NCBI RefSeq assembly: GCF_030936135.1
Contig: NC_082620.1
Coordinates: 4,960,001 to 5,024,000, forward strand
From: Gavia stellata
Taxonomy: Eukaryota > Chordata > Aves > Gaviiformes > Gaviidae
Direction of reading: 5' to 3'
DNA: 64,000 nt
Under the pieces are notes generated by a model. That model was given only the letters and a program-made list of their open reading frames with translations, did no database searches and was not told the DNA's origin. Shown piece by piece: positions 1 through 13,100 of the stretch; position 1 is the first letter of the stretch, and each line of letters begins with the position of its first letter. Position numbers and translations under genes: made by a program.

Positions 1-3000
1 AGCTTCACTAGCCTAGCATCTACCTTTTCCATGGCATCCAATACTTTTTTTTAGCCAGTAGAGGCTCAGTCCTTGCTTTGTTTAGATGCCCGGGGAGAGA
101 AGAAAGAAGCGTGTACCTAATTCTGTGTAGCTAGTATAAATTCTGTAGTATAACATTATTACCTGTGTGGTTGAGTGAGTCCTGTTCTCCATGGGCTATA
201 CCCCAAGTTCCTCTAAGCATGCCTGGATCTGCCATTTGGGGGAAGAGTTCTCCTATATCCATGTTAAGCATATTCCTTCCAACAAGATCACCTGTGCAGA
301 GCCCTAGACAGACAGGCCTGAGTGGATGAAAGATGCTGGTTCAGTGCACTTTACCTCTAAGCACCATTTTATCCTCTGCTTCATGGGATGCAGATGGAGG
401 TGAAGGCTTTTCTACGTACGCCTTATTGCCAGCCAGAAAACTATAAAACTTTGCTTTGTAATTTCCCACACAAAGGAGAGTCAGGGAAAACAGTACATAT
501 CCTTTATAGCTCCAAATTACTGTATTGGCTCTATGCACCTCTACATGTATTGCCATTCTGCTTCCAGAAAGTCTGTTCTCTGTATGTAACATGGCCGCCC
601 GCTGTGCCCAACTTCCAGCATTGCGCTTTGCATGCAAATGTCAGATTCCTCCTAGTTGACTCGGTAGTACCTAGTTGTACTTGTTAGAGCTGTCTTGACC
701 CCAGTGTTTGCCAAATAAAACCTTTCAAATCTCTGAAAACTGTTTTTCTGAGACGAAAAGCCACATGAGAGTTGGTGATAGTGTCTGCACCTATTTAACT
801 GACTGCCTTGTTGCTTAGCGTTCTTGGGAGACACGTAGGGAATATTTCCTTGTGGGTTTTTTGCTTGATTCTTCTAAATCTATTTGAAGAAGTTGTTGTC
901 TGGAGGGGGCAGCTACTGAGAAATTGTTATGAAGGCTGTCAGTGAGCAGCTCTAGATGTCTTTCGTTAATGCTATATCAAAAGCTGTTTGTACTAGTGTC
1001 TATCCAAAATGGAATAGATGGGGTTAATAAAGTCAAGGATGAGGTCCTTAATCTGTGCCAGGACTGCTAGAAATGTAGATTATTTTTTTGTCGCATGCTA
1101 GAAAAAGCAACAAAGGACAAACATAAGGCTTTTCGCCTCTCTCTTGGAAGCCTTCTCTTAATGATGCTTCCCTGGCTTCCTTTCAGCTGATGCAGTGAAC
1201 CTAAGGATCAGGTGACGACTTAGAAAACAGTCTTGTTCTCCTGGATACGAAGAGCTCGAGTGCTGGTAAAACTGTTGGCTAGCTTTTTTTATTGTTACGG
1301 TTCCAGAGTTAGGTTTATGTTTCCAGAGAAGCAGGCTTGTTAACTCGTGGCTAGATGTTCTCATATACATCGTGTCTTGCATAGGCATAGCCAGACTATG
1401 CCAAATATCTGGGTCAGTGAAAGGTAACGCACGATGCGTTTAATTTTGCATTCCTCTTAGAAGGGCGGGAGTTGGGTGTCTTACTGCTCCCAGGCTGAAC
1501 ACTGAGAAGCTAATGAGTACAAGAAACAGTTGTACCGACTGCCTTGAGAAGAACTGCATGGTGATTTGAAAATGAAAACGTTAAAGGGGTTTTGCCCAAA
1601 ATGAGCCTCTAATGGCTGATTTTAAATTTTTTTTCCTTGTTATTTCAATACACATCTACTTTTTTTTATGGGTGCAATGAAACTGGGCTCTACTTTTTTC
1701 CAGGCTCCTACTTGGTACTACTGCCTAAGCTGCGGGCATGACGTAGGGACGGCAGAAGGTGACCAGGGTACATCTGCTGGTGTTAGAGCCATCTGCCTTC
1801 CTCAGAGATACAGACATGGCAGAGGAGCACTTGTTAGATCAGGACAATAGTGATGGGGAAAAATATTACTGCCTGGACCAGCAGTGACCTCTTGTGGGTA
1901 GTGGGGAAGTGAGGATGGCTGGTTATGGTGGCAGTTGGCACTTGGAGTCGGAGGATATTATTCTGTTGTCATTATGTCTGTGGCCTTAAAGTGGATGTGG
2001 CAAAGGGAGCTCGGATTCTCTTGGCTAGGTGTTAAAAACAAACAGCTATAAAGGGTGTTAAGTCTTTTCTTCCTCGCATGTATGTGCTCTGAAGCTGTGA
2101 TGTGAAATAGCGTCCTAATTGTTCAGGAGCAGTGCAGACTCCCCTCTCCCTGGGGAACCTAGCGTTGGCCTTCGAGCACATCAGGGGAGTAAGATAGAGC
2201 GAGACCAGAACTCTTGCTCATGTACTTTTTCCGTGAAGCATCTTCATCTCTGATAAAAGCTGTCTCGCTGATCTGGCGCAAAATCAGGGGAGTAACGTGG
2301 TAGTATGCAAGGAAGCATTGTGTCTCTGACGTGCAGAGGTACTGCAGGGCGCTCAGCTCCTAATAATCACTTAGAAGCCCCAAGGCATATAAGCAGGTTC
2401 CCAGTTAACTGAGAACTATGCCTCAGCCCAGCTTCCTAGCCAGCTGCAAAGGCAAAGTAAAAACTTCTTGTTGAAGCCCTTTTTTTTTTTTTAAAGGTTG
2501 TGTCAGTACATTGTCTCTCACAGTTAGTGGAGGTAAATTTATGTAGTTACAGCTCAACTGATGCGTTATAAGATGCAGGGTGTAGCCTGTGTGTCAGAAA
2601 GCTGTTTGAGTAGTTGGTGAGATAAGTTCAAGTCAGGAAAGGAGACTTTCTGTGTCTTTCCACCAAATACCAGGCTGCTTCACCTCCCCGTGCTTTAAGA
2701 GCATCTGAAGGTGAAATTCTCAAAGGAGAGTTTGTATGTAGCTTTACATGACAAGCTAGTTGCTTAGACTTTTATTTCTCTTCCCTCTGAGCTACGCACA
2801 ACACTGCCTTTGATTTGTCATGTATCTTTGGGCAGTTTCCAGATATTTCTATTCTCTGGACAACCACGGATTCCATGGGACAGAAGGTAGGAATGTGCGT
2901 CTGGGCAGAGGCAGCTGCACCGCTACCCTGCAAGTAGAAGGTAACGATATCAAGATTACAGGAACGCCACAGAGGTGCTGGGTGGTGGATGTCTTGCATG

Positions 3001-5356
3001 TGAAGATGTCAAGAAAATGAAAGGTAGTGGGAATCTTCAGTAAGAAGTTACCTGCCTTTTATTACTCAGTTTTGAAGCACTAACTCCTCATGCATGCCCT
3101 TCTGTTGAGTGATGACTTATGTGTAAATTTACCATATTCCTATTTTTAGAGAACAGGGGGAGATCCAGCAGAAGATCCTATACCTGTCCTATTTCTTTCT
3201 GATTGCGAAGGGAAAGATACATCTCTCAGTGAATTGAGACAAAACCAGAATTTGCATTTCCACTAACATGAGGTTGTAATTCAGATACTCCCTTCTTTCC
3301 AGTTCTATAGTAGTAGTTTGTCAGGTCATCATAAGTTGTGGAAATAAACAACTGTCTTGCAAGACTTAATTAAGCTGTGTTGTAAAGCCACATCCGTCAC
3401 CCCCAAATAAAAGCAACACTCAAAAGTTTGAAGTGGTTTGTCTGGATGGTTGTGATAGGTGAGTGAGTGTCTTGGGCTATAAAAGTGGGGAAAGGGAAAC
3501 CAAAGAACAAGGAAGAAGCCAACAATGTGTAAGAGCAACAACTGGGAATGCCGCCTTGACAAAGTTTGGCTCATGTTTTTTTGGGTCAGATGGTAGCTAA
3601 AGAAAGTCTGAAATAATGATTAGTTAAAAAAAGCTATTAGCATCAGATTGTGTTCAGGGGAAATGCGAGTTGCTGCAACTTCCTTTTCCTATAGAGAATA
3701 TGCAGAGGGCATCGGGCTCCAAAATAAACTACTTCTAAATGTAAAAGCCTGCTTGACTGAAGTTTAACTGAGTGCTAAACGTCAAAAAGGCACATAGAAA
3801 GATCTTGTTTCCAAAGTAACTTAACAGAGTAAATGACAGATGCATCAAGGTGACCAAGAAGCAGCACGCCAAGCCTGGATATAGCTGGAGACTTAGAAAA
3901 GACAATTTTAAAAAGCTCTGAAGCTCTATCGAGCAACTTCTTGGAAAGCGTTGGTGTGACTTGTCCTTGGAGGTGATCTCGGGAGCAGAAGCAGTGTGTT
4001 TGGATGGCACAGGAAAGGCAACTGTAAGATGGTTCAGTTGTGGGGTGCTCTGTGTGCTGACCCACGTGGCCCCTTTTTGTGCTGTGGCAAAAGTGATCTC
4101 AAGCAATCTGATAAAGAGCTCTAAAGACCTCAGTCAGAACTGGCACCCAATCCCAGGTAGCCAAGGCATAACTGAATGTTAGTGAAAAGCTCTTTGTGAA
4201 CTGGCAGAGGGCGTGAAGACTTATCCTGATGAACTGGTGTGTCCCCAAGGACTTCCAGGATTCATTAGAAAATTGGATTTGAACTTAGAAGTCAAAAGCA
4301 GATGAAGATAATCAAAAGCTTAAGGAGGCAGTGGAACTGGCTGCAGGTTTTGAGTACAGCTGTGCGGCAGAGTAGTGGAAGAAGAAATTGCTGCAGTGGA
4401 AAAATGGGAAAACCTGCTCTTAAACATGTAAGCAGTAGTGGGCCTCTTACACATCTGAGGGGAATGTGGGTTTACTTTTTAAAAAGTGCAATTGTTTTTT
4501 TTTTTCCAATAGAATGGCAATAGTGGAAAAATAGAGTTCAATTAAATACTAGTTATCCTGAAAAACTTAGTTGTAAAATGGTGTGTTCCAAATACAAGAC
4601 TGGTCAAAAGAAGTGGTTTAAAATGTTGAAGAACCCCTTCTCAATTGGGAAGACGGGAATGTAAAACTGAAAGGACACCATGGCCAAAAGTAAGATGCAA
4701 ACACTGAATAGTTTGCGTTTTTAAAGACATTTCCATCAGATGTGTTCTCTAGGGTGTGTTAGATGGCTTTGGGGTGCTGAGAGAAGCTTGGGTGGGGGGT
4801 AAGGTACCTGGTGTTACAGGTCAGAATAAAGCTTGTTAAAAATCGTGAGTTCAGCAGGGATCCTTCAGGGCTAGGTAGCTAGGACATGATTAAGCTGTCT
4901 GAGAGAACAAGACACCTGAAACAATAACCATCTCCTCTGGAAGATGAGCACATCGCTATCCACGTCAAAGGTACAAGGTATGAGTTGTCTGGGTGGAAGC
5001 CAATGGAAGTATCAGGCAAGTTAGAAGCAAACAAGGACGTGCTTTCAACTTCTAAGTTCTTTGAAGGGGGGGGGGGAAAGCACTTTCTCACCGCCAGAAA
5101 TGTAAAATCTGTTCGACAAGGTAGTGAATGCTCTATTGTGTCTGCTTATCGCTTCCCGCTTCACAGGTCGCGGGATGCTGCAAGAGGCAGTGCTGGCGTG
5201 TTTCAGCGAAGAATGTGGAAGGTGAAGATAACGTTGGTGCCACTCAGGAGGGTGAAGGAACCGGGGGAGGGTTGCTGGCCTGATAACCTCTGATCCTGGG
5301 TATCTCAACATGTACGGTTCAAATGGTGCCCGTGAGTGTTCTGTGAAGTACTGAGA
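1..5356. other. Upstream intergenic DNA, no recognisable gene
   Basis: I found no exon of a known protein in this stretch on either strand; the open frames are short and do not resemble a family I recognise. In human the next loci beyond GPR157 are MIR34A and H6PD. I looked for the mature miR-34a sequence and for H6PD-like peptides and saw neither, so both would lie outside the window. The only gene-end-like signal is an AATAAA near position 714. Confidence 0.5.
714..719 (+). terminator. Isolated AATAAA, possible 3' end of an upstream transcript
   Basis: A canonical AATAAA is followed about 20 bases on by a T-rich stretch (TGTTTTTCTG), the usual layout of a cleavage site. No coding frame runs into it. 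If real, it would end a plus-strand transcript entering from the left. The MIR34A host RNA, which in human lies upstream of GPR157 on the same strand, is one candidate. AATAAA is common by chance, so this is weak. Confidence 0.18.
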
Positions 5357-6266
5357 TATGTGTGTGTGTGTGTGTGTATATATATACACACACATATAGA
5401 TGTGTGTGTATATATACACAGATATGTATATAGATGTGTGTGTATATAGATGCGTGGGTGTATATACATATATGTGTATATAGATGTGTGTGTATATATA
5501 GATGCGTGTGTGTATATACACGTGTATATAGATGTGTGTGTATATATAGATGCGTGTGTATATACATGTGTATATAGATGTGTGTGTATATAGATGCGTG
5601 TGTGTATATACACGTGTATATAGATGTGTGTATATATAGATGCGCGTGTGTATATACACGTGTATATAGATGTGTGTGTATATATAGATGCGCGTGTGTA
5701 TATACACATATGTGTATATAGATGTGTGTGTATATATAGATGCGCGTGTGTATATATACATATGTGTATATAGATGTGTGTGTATATATAGATGCACGTG
5801 TGTATATATACATATGTGTGTATAGATGCGTGTGTGTGTATAGATGCGTGTGTGTGTATAGATGCGTGTGTATACATATGTATATAGATGTGTGTATATA
5901 TAGATGCGCGTGTGTATATACACGTGTATATAGATGTGTGTGTATGTATAGATGCGTGTGTGTATATATAGATATGTGTATATAGATGTGTGTGTATATA
6001 TAGATATGTGTGTATACACGTGTGTGTGTATACATGTGTGTGTATACAGATATGTGTGTATACACGTATTTGTACACGTGTGTGTATATATACACACACA
6101 TCTATATATGTGTGTATATGTACACATATATGTACACATCTATAGATATGTGTGGGTGTATACACACACAGAGATATCTATATATATGATATACACAGAT
6201 ATACTACATACATGCACACACACATATATCTCTCTATAGATATCTCTGTGTGTGTGTGCACATACA
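5357..6266. repeat. Compound TG/TA minisatellite, about 0.9 kb
   Basis: Alternating purine-pyrimidine DNA made of TGTGTG and TATATA blocks separated by GATG. The recurring block (TATATAGATGTGTGTG, then TATATAGATGCGTGTG, then TATACACGTGTATA) repeats every 44 to 53 bases through the left half and degenerates to the right. Perfect palindromes such as TATATACACGTGTATA occur in several units, and CACGTG is present seven times. It ends a few bases before the GPR157 CpG island. The long minus-strand frames across it (Tyr/Ile/His/Thr repeats) are by-products of the repeat and are not genes. Confidence 0.93.
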
Positions 6267-6598
6267 TAGTTCTGGCTCGGAAAAGGGTGGGGGAGTTGTG
6301 CGCTCTCCTTGGGGCAGAAAGGGGGCAAGCCTGGCTTTTAGGAAGCGACAGCCCAAACGGCGTTTACTTCTGGCTCAGTCCCCCCGTCCCCTCGCCCCGG
6401 GCCGTGGCGGCGGGTTTTCTTCTCCCATTTCAAGGGAAAAGGTCCTTCCTGGGCCGCGGGGGAGGCGGCAGGTTCTCCCTGGGCGGCCGGGGCCGCGGGC
6501 AGCTGCCGCCGCTGCCCCCGGGGCCGGGCCGGGGCGGTGCTGCCGTGACGGGCGGGGCGGGCCGGGCCCCCGCCGCCCCCCGCGCTGCCGAGCCGGCT

Positions 6599-6624
6599 CC
6601 CCCCGCCCCGCCCCGCCCCGCCCC
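6599..6624 (+). promoter_or_regulatory. Tandem overlapping GC boxes (Sp1/KLF type)
   Basis: About five overlapping CCCCGCCCC motifs in a 26-base run inside the GPR157 CpG island, followed by a CT-rich stretch (about 6640-6680) that would lie in the promoter or 5' UTR. The sequence match is direct; binding by Sp1/KLF proteins is inferred from the motif. Confidence 0.6.
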
Positions 6625-6810
6625 TGCCCTCGCCCTGCTCATCCCCTCCTTCTCCTTCTCCTTCCTCGCCGCTCTCCAGCCGAGCCCGCCCGTCCCGCCC
6701 TGTCCCGGGGCGCAGCGGGGTGCCGCCCCCCCCGCCCGGCTCTCGCTCGCTCCGTCCGCCGCCCGGCCGGTGCTGGGGCCGCCGCCTTGTGCGCTGCCTC
6801 CGTCTGCGGC

Positions 6811-7187
6811 ATGCCCGGGCCTCTGCCCCCCACGGAGCTGTACGCCTCGGAGCGGGCGGTCGTGCTGGTCTCCTGCGTGCTCTCCTTCCTGGGTTCCGGC
6901 CTCCTGGTTTGCACCCACGCCCTGTGGCCGGAGCTGCGGACCCGTCCCCGGCAGCTCCTGCTCTATCTCTCGCTGGCGGACCTCCTCTCAGCCCTCTCTT
7001 ACTTCTACGGGGTGCTGCAGGACTTCGACAGGACCTCATGGGACTGCGTGCTGCAGGGTGCCCTGTCCACCTTCTCCAACACCAGCTCCTTCTTCTGGAC
7101 CATGGCCATTGCCCTTTACCTCTATGTCACCATTGTGAGGGGCTCGCCCACTGGCACAGGCTTGCTCTGCTGCTTCCATGTCGTGAG
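6811..7187 (+). CDS. GPR157: GPR157 coding exon 1 (helices I-III)
   Basis: It codes for residues 1-125 plus two bases of the next codon. It carries the N-terminus, the first three helices and the WDCVLQ motif, whose cysteine is a likely partner of the extracellular disulfide. The donor is CGTGAG/GTGGGT. Reading through it gives unrelated sequence, and the split codon AG/C restores the serine-tryptophan found in human. Confidence 0.95.
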
Positions 7188-10100
7188 GTGGGTGCTGTTC
7201 CCTGAGAGCACGAGGTGTGGACCCCAGTGGCACCCTCTCGGTGGCCCCGAGCCACGGCTGCGGCGTGCGGCGTGCTCTGCTCTGCGATGGAGCGCTTGGA
7301 TGGCTGCTCGAGTCACCTGCTCTTTTCTTAAGGATAGCGTGCCCTTCTCAAGTTCCTTTTAAACAGGGATTTTGCTGTCTTTTTATTAAGCAGCCCTGCT
7401 TCTTTCCCCCCTCTCCTCCTACACTAAGAAATGGAGATGTGGAAAAGTTAAATTTTTGCTTAAGGTCACATAGAAAACTCTCTGGCAAGAGATAACAACT
7501 GCGAAAACCCTGGCTTCTGCTTTCCCTCCGCAGTCGCCTCTGATGTCCTAGAAATAATGTCATGAAACTTGTATTTGCAATACTAGTCTGCTGCTGCCAA
7601 AACTCCTGTGTCTGGGATCCGTTTCCACAGGTCCCTGAATTCCCGGCGTCAGCCTGGTCTGTAGATCCTTCCCCTTTCCCCAGGCAGGTTGCTGTAGTTC
7701 AGTACTCGTAGGAGAATGTAGTCTACAAGTGGGGAGGCTGCTAGAAAAGCACTCTGAAGGTTGTTTTGGCATGCTTGACTGAAAGCAAGACAAAAACAGA
7801 CCACAGTGTAGCTTTATGTCTCGGTTTGTGCTATTTAGTGAGCTGATTTTCCACGTTGTGTTTAGCAAAAGCTTTCATTATGCAATTTGAGCCTGGGGAA
7901 TCATGTGCTACCTCCACGCCGAGCAAAACAGTGAACCTTTAGTCCTCTCTGCTGCCAAGCTTTTGCAATAAATTGTAAGAGGAATGATCTGGTTTAAAAA
8001 GAAAAAAAAAAAAGCTATCAGGGCAAGTACTGAATTTTCTTTGGTTTCTTAGTCAAATACTTGTCACCTTTTATTTTCAAACAGCATGGTTTGGGAGATG
8101 ATTGAATTAGTGTTGAGTCCAGGTAAAGGTGGGCCAGAGAAGGACATGAAAGCTAAGTGTGAATCAGGGAGGAACTTGAATTCCTGCCCTACCTGTTCTA
8201 ATTATGGCTTGACAGCAAGGGCTGCCTGTGAGGAAGCCTGAGGTGACCGCACATGCGTCTGGGTACGTGGGGCTAGTGTTGGTGAAGTTGAAGTAAGATG
8301 GGGCGAGACAGTGGAGTTTGTGAGGTTACAGGCTTGGGGACGAGTGGCTGGAAAGCTGCCCGGCAGAAAAGGACCTGGGGGTGTTGATCGACACCCGGCT
8401 GAATGTGAGCCAGCAGTGTGCCCAGGTGGCCAAGAAGGCCAACAGCATCCTGGCCTGTATCAGAAATGGTGTGGCAGCAGGAGCAGGGAGGGGATCGTGC
8501 CCCTGGACTCGGCGCTGGTGAGGCCGCACCTCGAATGCTGTGTTCAGTGTTGGGCCCCTCGCTCCAAGAAGGACATTGAGGTGCTGGAGCGTGTCCAGAG
8601 AAGGGCGACGGAGCTGGTGAGGGGTCTGGAGCACAAGTCTGATGAGGAGCGGCTGAGGGAGCTGGGGGTGTTCAGTCTGGAGAAGAGGGGGCTGAGGGGA
8701 GACCTCATCGCTCTCTACAACTGCCTGAAAGGGGGTTGTGGGGAGGGGGGTGTCGGTCTCTTCTCCCATGTAACTAGCGATAGAATGAGAGGAGATGGCC
8801 TCAAGTTGCGCCAGGGGAGGTTTAGGCTGGATATTAGGAAAAATGTCTTTACTGGGAGAGCGGTGAAGCACTGGAAGAGGCTGCCCAGGGAGGTGGTGGA
8901 GTCACCATCGCTGGAGGGGTTCAAGGAACGTGTGGCCGTGGCACTGCGGGACATGGTTTAGTGGGCATGGTGGGGTTGGGTTGGTGGTTGGACTTGATGA
9001 TCTTACAGGTCTTTTCCAACCTTAATGATTCTGTGATTCATTTCAAGTGAGTAGAGAGTTGCACTGTAAGAATTATGGAGAGGACGGAGTGCCGGAAAAG
9101 AGCCACATCTTGCTTAAGGAACAGAAAAAGGGAGTCTGACTTCTTTACGGGCATGCAGTCTACATCAGGCTACATCAAAGAGTTGATGCATATCTGGCCT
9201 ATTTATAATTTTCCTGTCTGCTAATCACTCGTTGTGTGGCCTTCATCTGTACTTTTAACTTCTCCATCTAGTTTAATGCTTCTTAGCCTTATGAACTACG
9301 AAGTGCGGAAAGAAACAGCAGATTCACTGTAATAAAGTTGGCTGTAATCTGTCCTCTCTTTTAAAACCATAAAAATCCTGAAAGATTGCTCTGCCCTGCG
9401 ACAGCGGGGAAGGGAGTGTTCAAACTGAACTTCCTCTGGGTGAATTTGCTAGGTTTATGCTCAGGTCTTCACAGTAAAAATAAAATGCTCTCTTCTGTTC
9501 TTGGTATTGATCAGCTCCACATTCGCTGTTTAAAGGGTAGTATAGATAGCTTTCATCAAAGACCTATTGCTAGGTTCTGCTTCGGAAAGACTCCCATTCT
9601 GCGCAGAGCCAGTGTTTAAAGCTCCTTCCTGCTTTATCATCTGTATGAAAAGCCAGAGGAAACAAGTGAGGACCTGTTCTCTGCCTGTCCCCTTGTGACA
9701 CATCTTTCCTTCCCTGCACTTTTTATCATTACCTGAGAACTCAATCATAAAATCAAATTCTGGCCATAATGCTTGGAGATGGCTCCCCTTGCCCTTCTCA
9801 GTGCTTCAAAGTCCTCCTGGCTATCTGCGGTGCTGTTAGCCTAAAAATCTTCCAGTACCACGCAGATAGGAACTGCTGCAGGTGACACGACAAGATACTA
9901 GCACGTACATTAATTGCGGAAGGCAGGCGAGGGATATTTGTCTAGGGCAAAAGGAAAGGTGGCAAAGGGCAGATGATGTGTTGAGGGTTTAAAGGTAAGT
10001 TTCCAGTATTTTTGTCTAGGCAAGAACCTGGGATTTTTTTTTTCCCCCCTCCTCGCTTCATAGGTTGCTAACGCAGTCATGCCATGACCATTGTGTGAGG

Positions 10101-13100
10101 AGCCGTCCTGAGACCCTTCTGGAAGGGATTCAAGGCAGGATGGAGTTGTCACGCGTGTTTCCTCTTCACAAGCAGTTACTCGTAAGGGGCAAGTGTTTGG
10201 AAAGACGAATACTCTTTTAATGTTGAGTATAACCAGAGCCTGTTTGTTCTTTAGCTGAGTGGAGCTGACTAAATATATGTTGGAAGTCAGTACCTGAAAT
10301 GTTCTTTTTAGGGAAATTGGGATGTCATGCTGGATGGAACCAGTCAAACAGGTTTGTTCCTTATTGATTCATGTGGTAACACATCCACCTATTCCCCAGC
10401 TAGGCTAGAGAACTGCAGGCGCTGTTTTGTTTTTAAACTTGTGTTGAGCTCAGGTGAGCTTTGAAAACAGCTTACAGTTAGCTTTGAAAATATTTATGTC
10501 GTCGTGAGGTGTATTCCTGTCATCCAGAGCGTACGTTTCCAGGCTACCTCGCTTGTTCTGGATTTCTGAATATCAAGTATCATTTAGTTGGGTAATGTCA
10601 TCTTTGCTGTGAGAGTAGTTGAACCAAACTTGGGGTGAGGAATGGACCAGAACCCACCTTGGGACTGTTTCTTGCTTTGCTTTTGACAGCAACTGCTGCC
10701 AACTTCTGAAGCATTTGCATTTCATGATCAGGCTATGCAGGTGGTTATAAGCATATATATGGTTTTTTATACATGTAAAAAATATGTGTGCTTATATACG
10801 TTTATAACCATGCGTATATATGTACATATGCATATGTGTCCATGGAGTCCCTGGGGATCCTTTCCTGTGCTGCTGTGCTGTACGTCTGAGTCCCCAACGT
10901 GCTGCCTCATGCATGACTGTGACAGTGCCGGTGCTCGATTTCGGAACTGGACTGAAGTCCCTACACGTTGCCTGTAAGGCGCGGGGATCTCTTGAAATTT
11001 GCTGTGGCTTTATCATTTAGTTTATAAAGCTTGTAGGTCAGTCCAGTCAAAGCACGAGCTACCTGACTGCTGGTGCCTTAGCTTTTAAATTCTTGCACGC
11101 TTCTCTGGGAGGAGTCTCCGCTTGGTAGCGGGAAGCTGGGACTTGGGTACTGCAAACTCAAACTAAGGTTTGAGTGGGTACAAAAAAAAGTAAAACTTAA
11201 GTTGGAACAGACTTGCTCTGGAGTTCTGCTTACAACGTATGCGCAAAGCTCTTTCCTGAAATTGGCTGGTATATCCAGAAGAGATATTTTTCTCTCTTAC
11301 AGACTAAAAACAGGAAGGCGATTCCCAGCAGGAATCGCCTGCAGGCTTGCTGGTGGGATGGTTTGTTGTCTAACCTGTGCAAGGAGGTGGCTGTCAATCT
11401 GCCCTGCTTGCAAGAGCCTCTGGAAAAAAAAAGAAGCAGCTGTGCAGTAAATCAAAACGTGGTATTAAGCAATCTGACCCAGGCATATTGAGGACAAGAA
11501 AACCAACACAGCTTGAGCTGTACGCTGCTGTAGTTCAAGGGTCCTTGTCTTCCTCGCGTAAATGCGGCATTGGTGTTAATGTGGAAAGATCTACTGGGTT
11601 GTGTGTATTCTTATTAATAGATTGCTGGGGGCTACATTAGGGAAATAAGTACTGTTGTAGCTGCCTTAGAGGTGGGATTGCCAGCCTTTTTACAGAGATG
11701 CAGCGAGTAGCCGCCTTTCCCTTCTCTCCCACATGGATTGTGTTTAGATCCAAGCGTGCTCTTGAGAGGCCCAGCCTACCTAAGTGCACTGTCTTTGGGG
11801 TTCAGAGTAAAATTTCTGCCTCTTCATGTTGTCTTGGTTCCTTTTTATTCCAGTCTTTACATGTGCCTTGGGTGTATAATGTTCTGCTTCTTCTATCCCT
11901 CCATTCTTCTAGATGGGTATGAAGCATTGGTATTTTCCAGTCCTTGGGACTCTGTCATTTAGGGGTTCTTAAGAAAACCAAATCGCTAGTCTCAGTTCTC
12001 CTATCCAGTTTTCTAAAATGGAGCTGAACAATTTCACTGAAATGCCTGATTACTTTCTAGATTCTTTCTAACTGCACTTTGAGTTTGTAATCCTTTGTCT
12101 TTGGGGTTAGTTGTTATAGCCGTCTGATCCCAATACACTGCTTAAGTGCAGTTTTCTTCCACATTCTTCCTTTTACCAGTTAGATACTTGAAGATTTTTA
12201 AGTGCCTTGCCTACTGGTCTGTTTTTTCCTACTGTGGCCTCTCTGTCCGTACGTACTTAACGCTGTTCTCTTTTATATCCATGCCTAGTAATTTGACCTG
12301 GTTTTATCTTCTCTCTTTCAGTTTCAGGTCACTGTGAAGATGATTATTTAGGCAAGTTGGTTTCTAATGCACTTCCTTTTTCTTGGTGCTGGACGCATTT
12401 GTGCTTGTGTGCCTTAATATGGTTTCTTTAAGGAAGAATTCAGTTCTCTTGAATTCTTTACCTTAGTGGTCAGTTCTTGCAAGCGTACTGAAACTTGAAT
12501 CTCTTTGAATCTGCAATCCTCGTTTTCAGGCAAATCCCCATTTTTACCAAAACGAGTCTTGAGTTGTGTAGAGACTTTGGTGGTGGTGGCGATGTTTGGA
12601 ACGTTTTTAGAAAGCCTGCTCTGATAATAGCACGGGGAGGGCTTTCTGCGGCCGAGCTGTCCTTAAATAACAACACTGGCTTGGATCAGCACTGGCTGTT
12701 CTGAACTGAACGTTGAAACGGAATGTTCTAAACATGCTAAAAGGTTGAGTCTGAATTTTTTACAGCATTATGTTTACATTTGTTTTGTTTTGTGAGTAGG
12801 TGAACCCAGATATTATTTAAGAGTCGGAAATAGGGTATTTTTGAGATCTGATATCACGGGATTATCTCTGATTTTCCAGTTGGGCTGTGGAATTTCAGAT
12901 AATCTGGTCTAGGCAACTGCTGGGTGCCTACGTAGTCTGATGCATGTGAAACTGATTTTGGGAGGAAGATCCTTTTCACGTTCTCTGCAGCTGCTCCAGG
13001 CTGTCAGGGAAAGGCGAGTGTGAAGCAGGAAGGTAATGAGAGCAGTACAGTAATGGCTTTGTTCTCTTTGCATCTGGAGGGACCAGGAGGGTTATGCTGG

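Larger units (their letters stand above)
6270..7290 (+). promoter_or_regulatory. CpG island and promoter of GPR157
   Basis: Base composition changes sharply from the AT/GT repeat to very GC- and CpG-rich DNA that covers the receptor's first coding exon. It contains several Sp1-type GC boxes, including a run of overlapping CCCCGCCCC copies about 200 bases before the start codon. There is no TATA box at a usable distance, which fits a CpG-island promoter. The exact transcription start cannot be read from sequence. Confidence 0.8.

Noticed and set aside
5045-6165. Long minus-strand open frames (260-364 codons) of Tyr-Ile-His-Thr repeats
   Set aside because: They are translations of the TG/TA minisatellite; several frames are open at once because the repeat lacks stops, and there is no start context, splice site or known protein.
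1-6800. H6PD or miR-34a, expected neighbours of GPR157
   Set aside because: No H6PD-like peptide in any frame and no copy of the mature miR-34a sequence.
6152-7362. Open frames of 160-370 codons on both strands across the CpG island
   Set aside because: Very GC-rich DNA has few stops. Only the frame starting at 6811 matches a protein (GPR157); the others are shadows.
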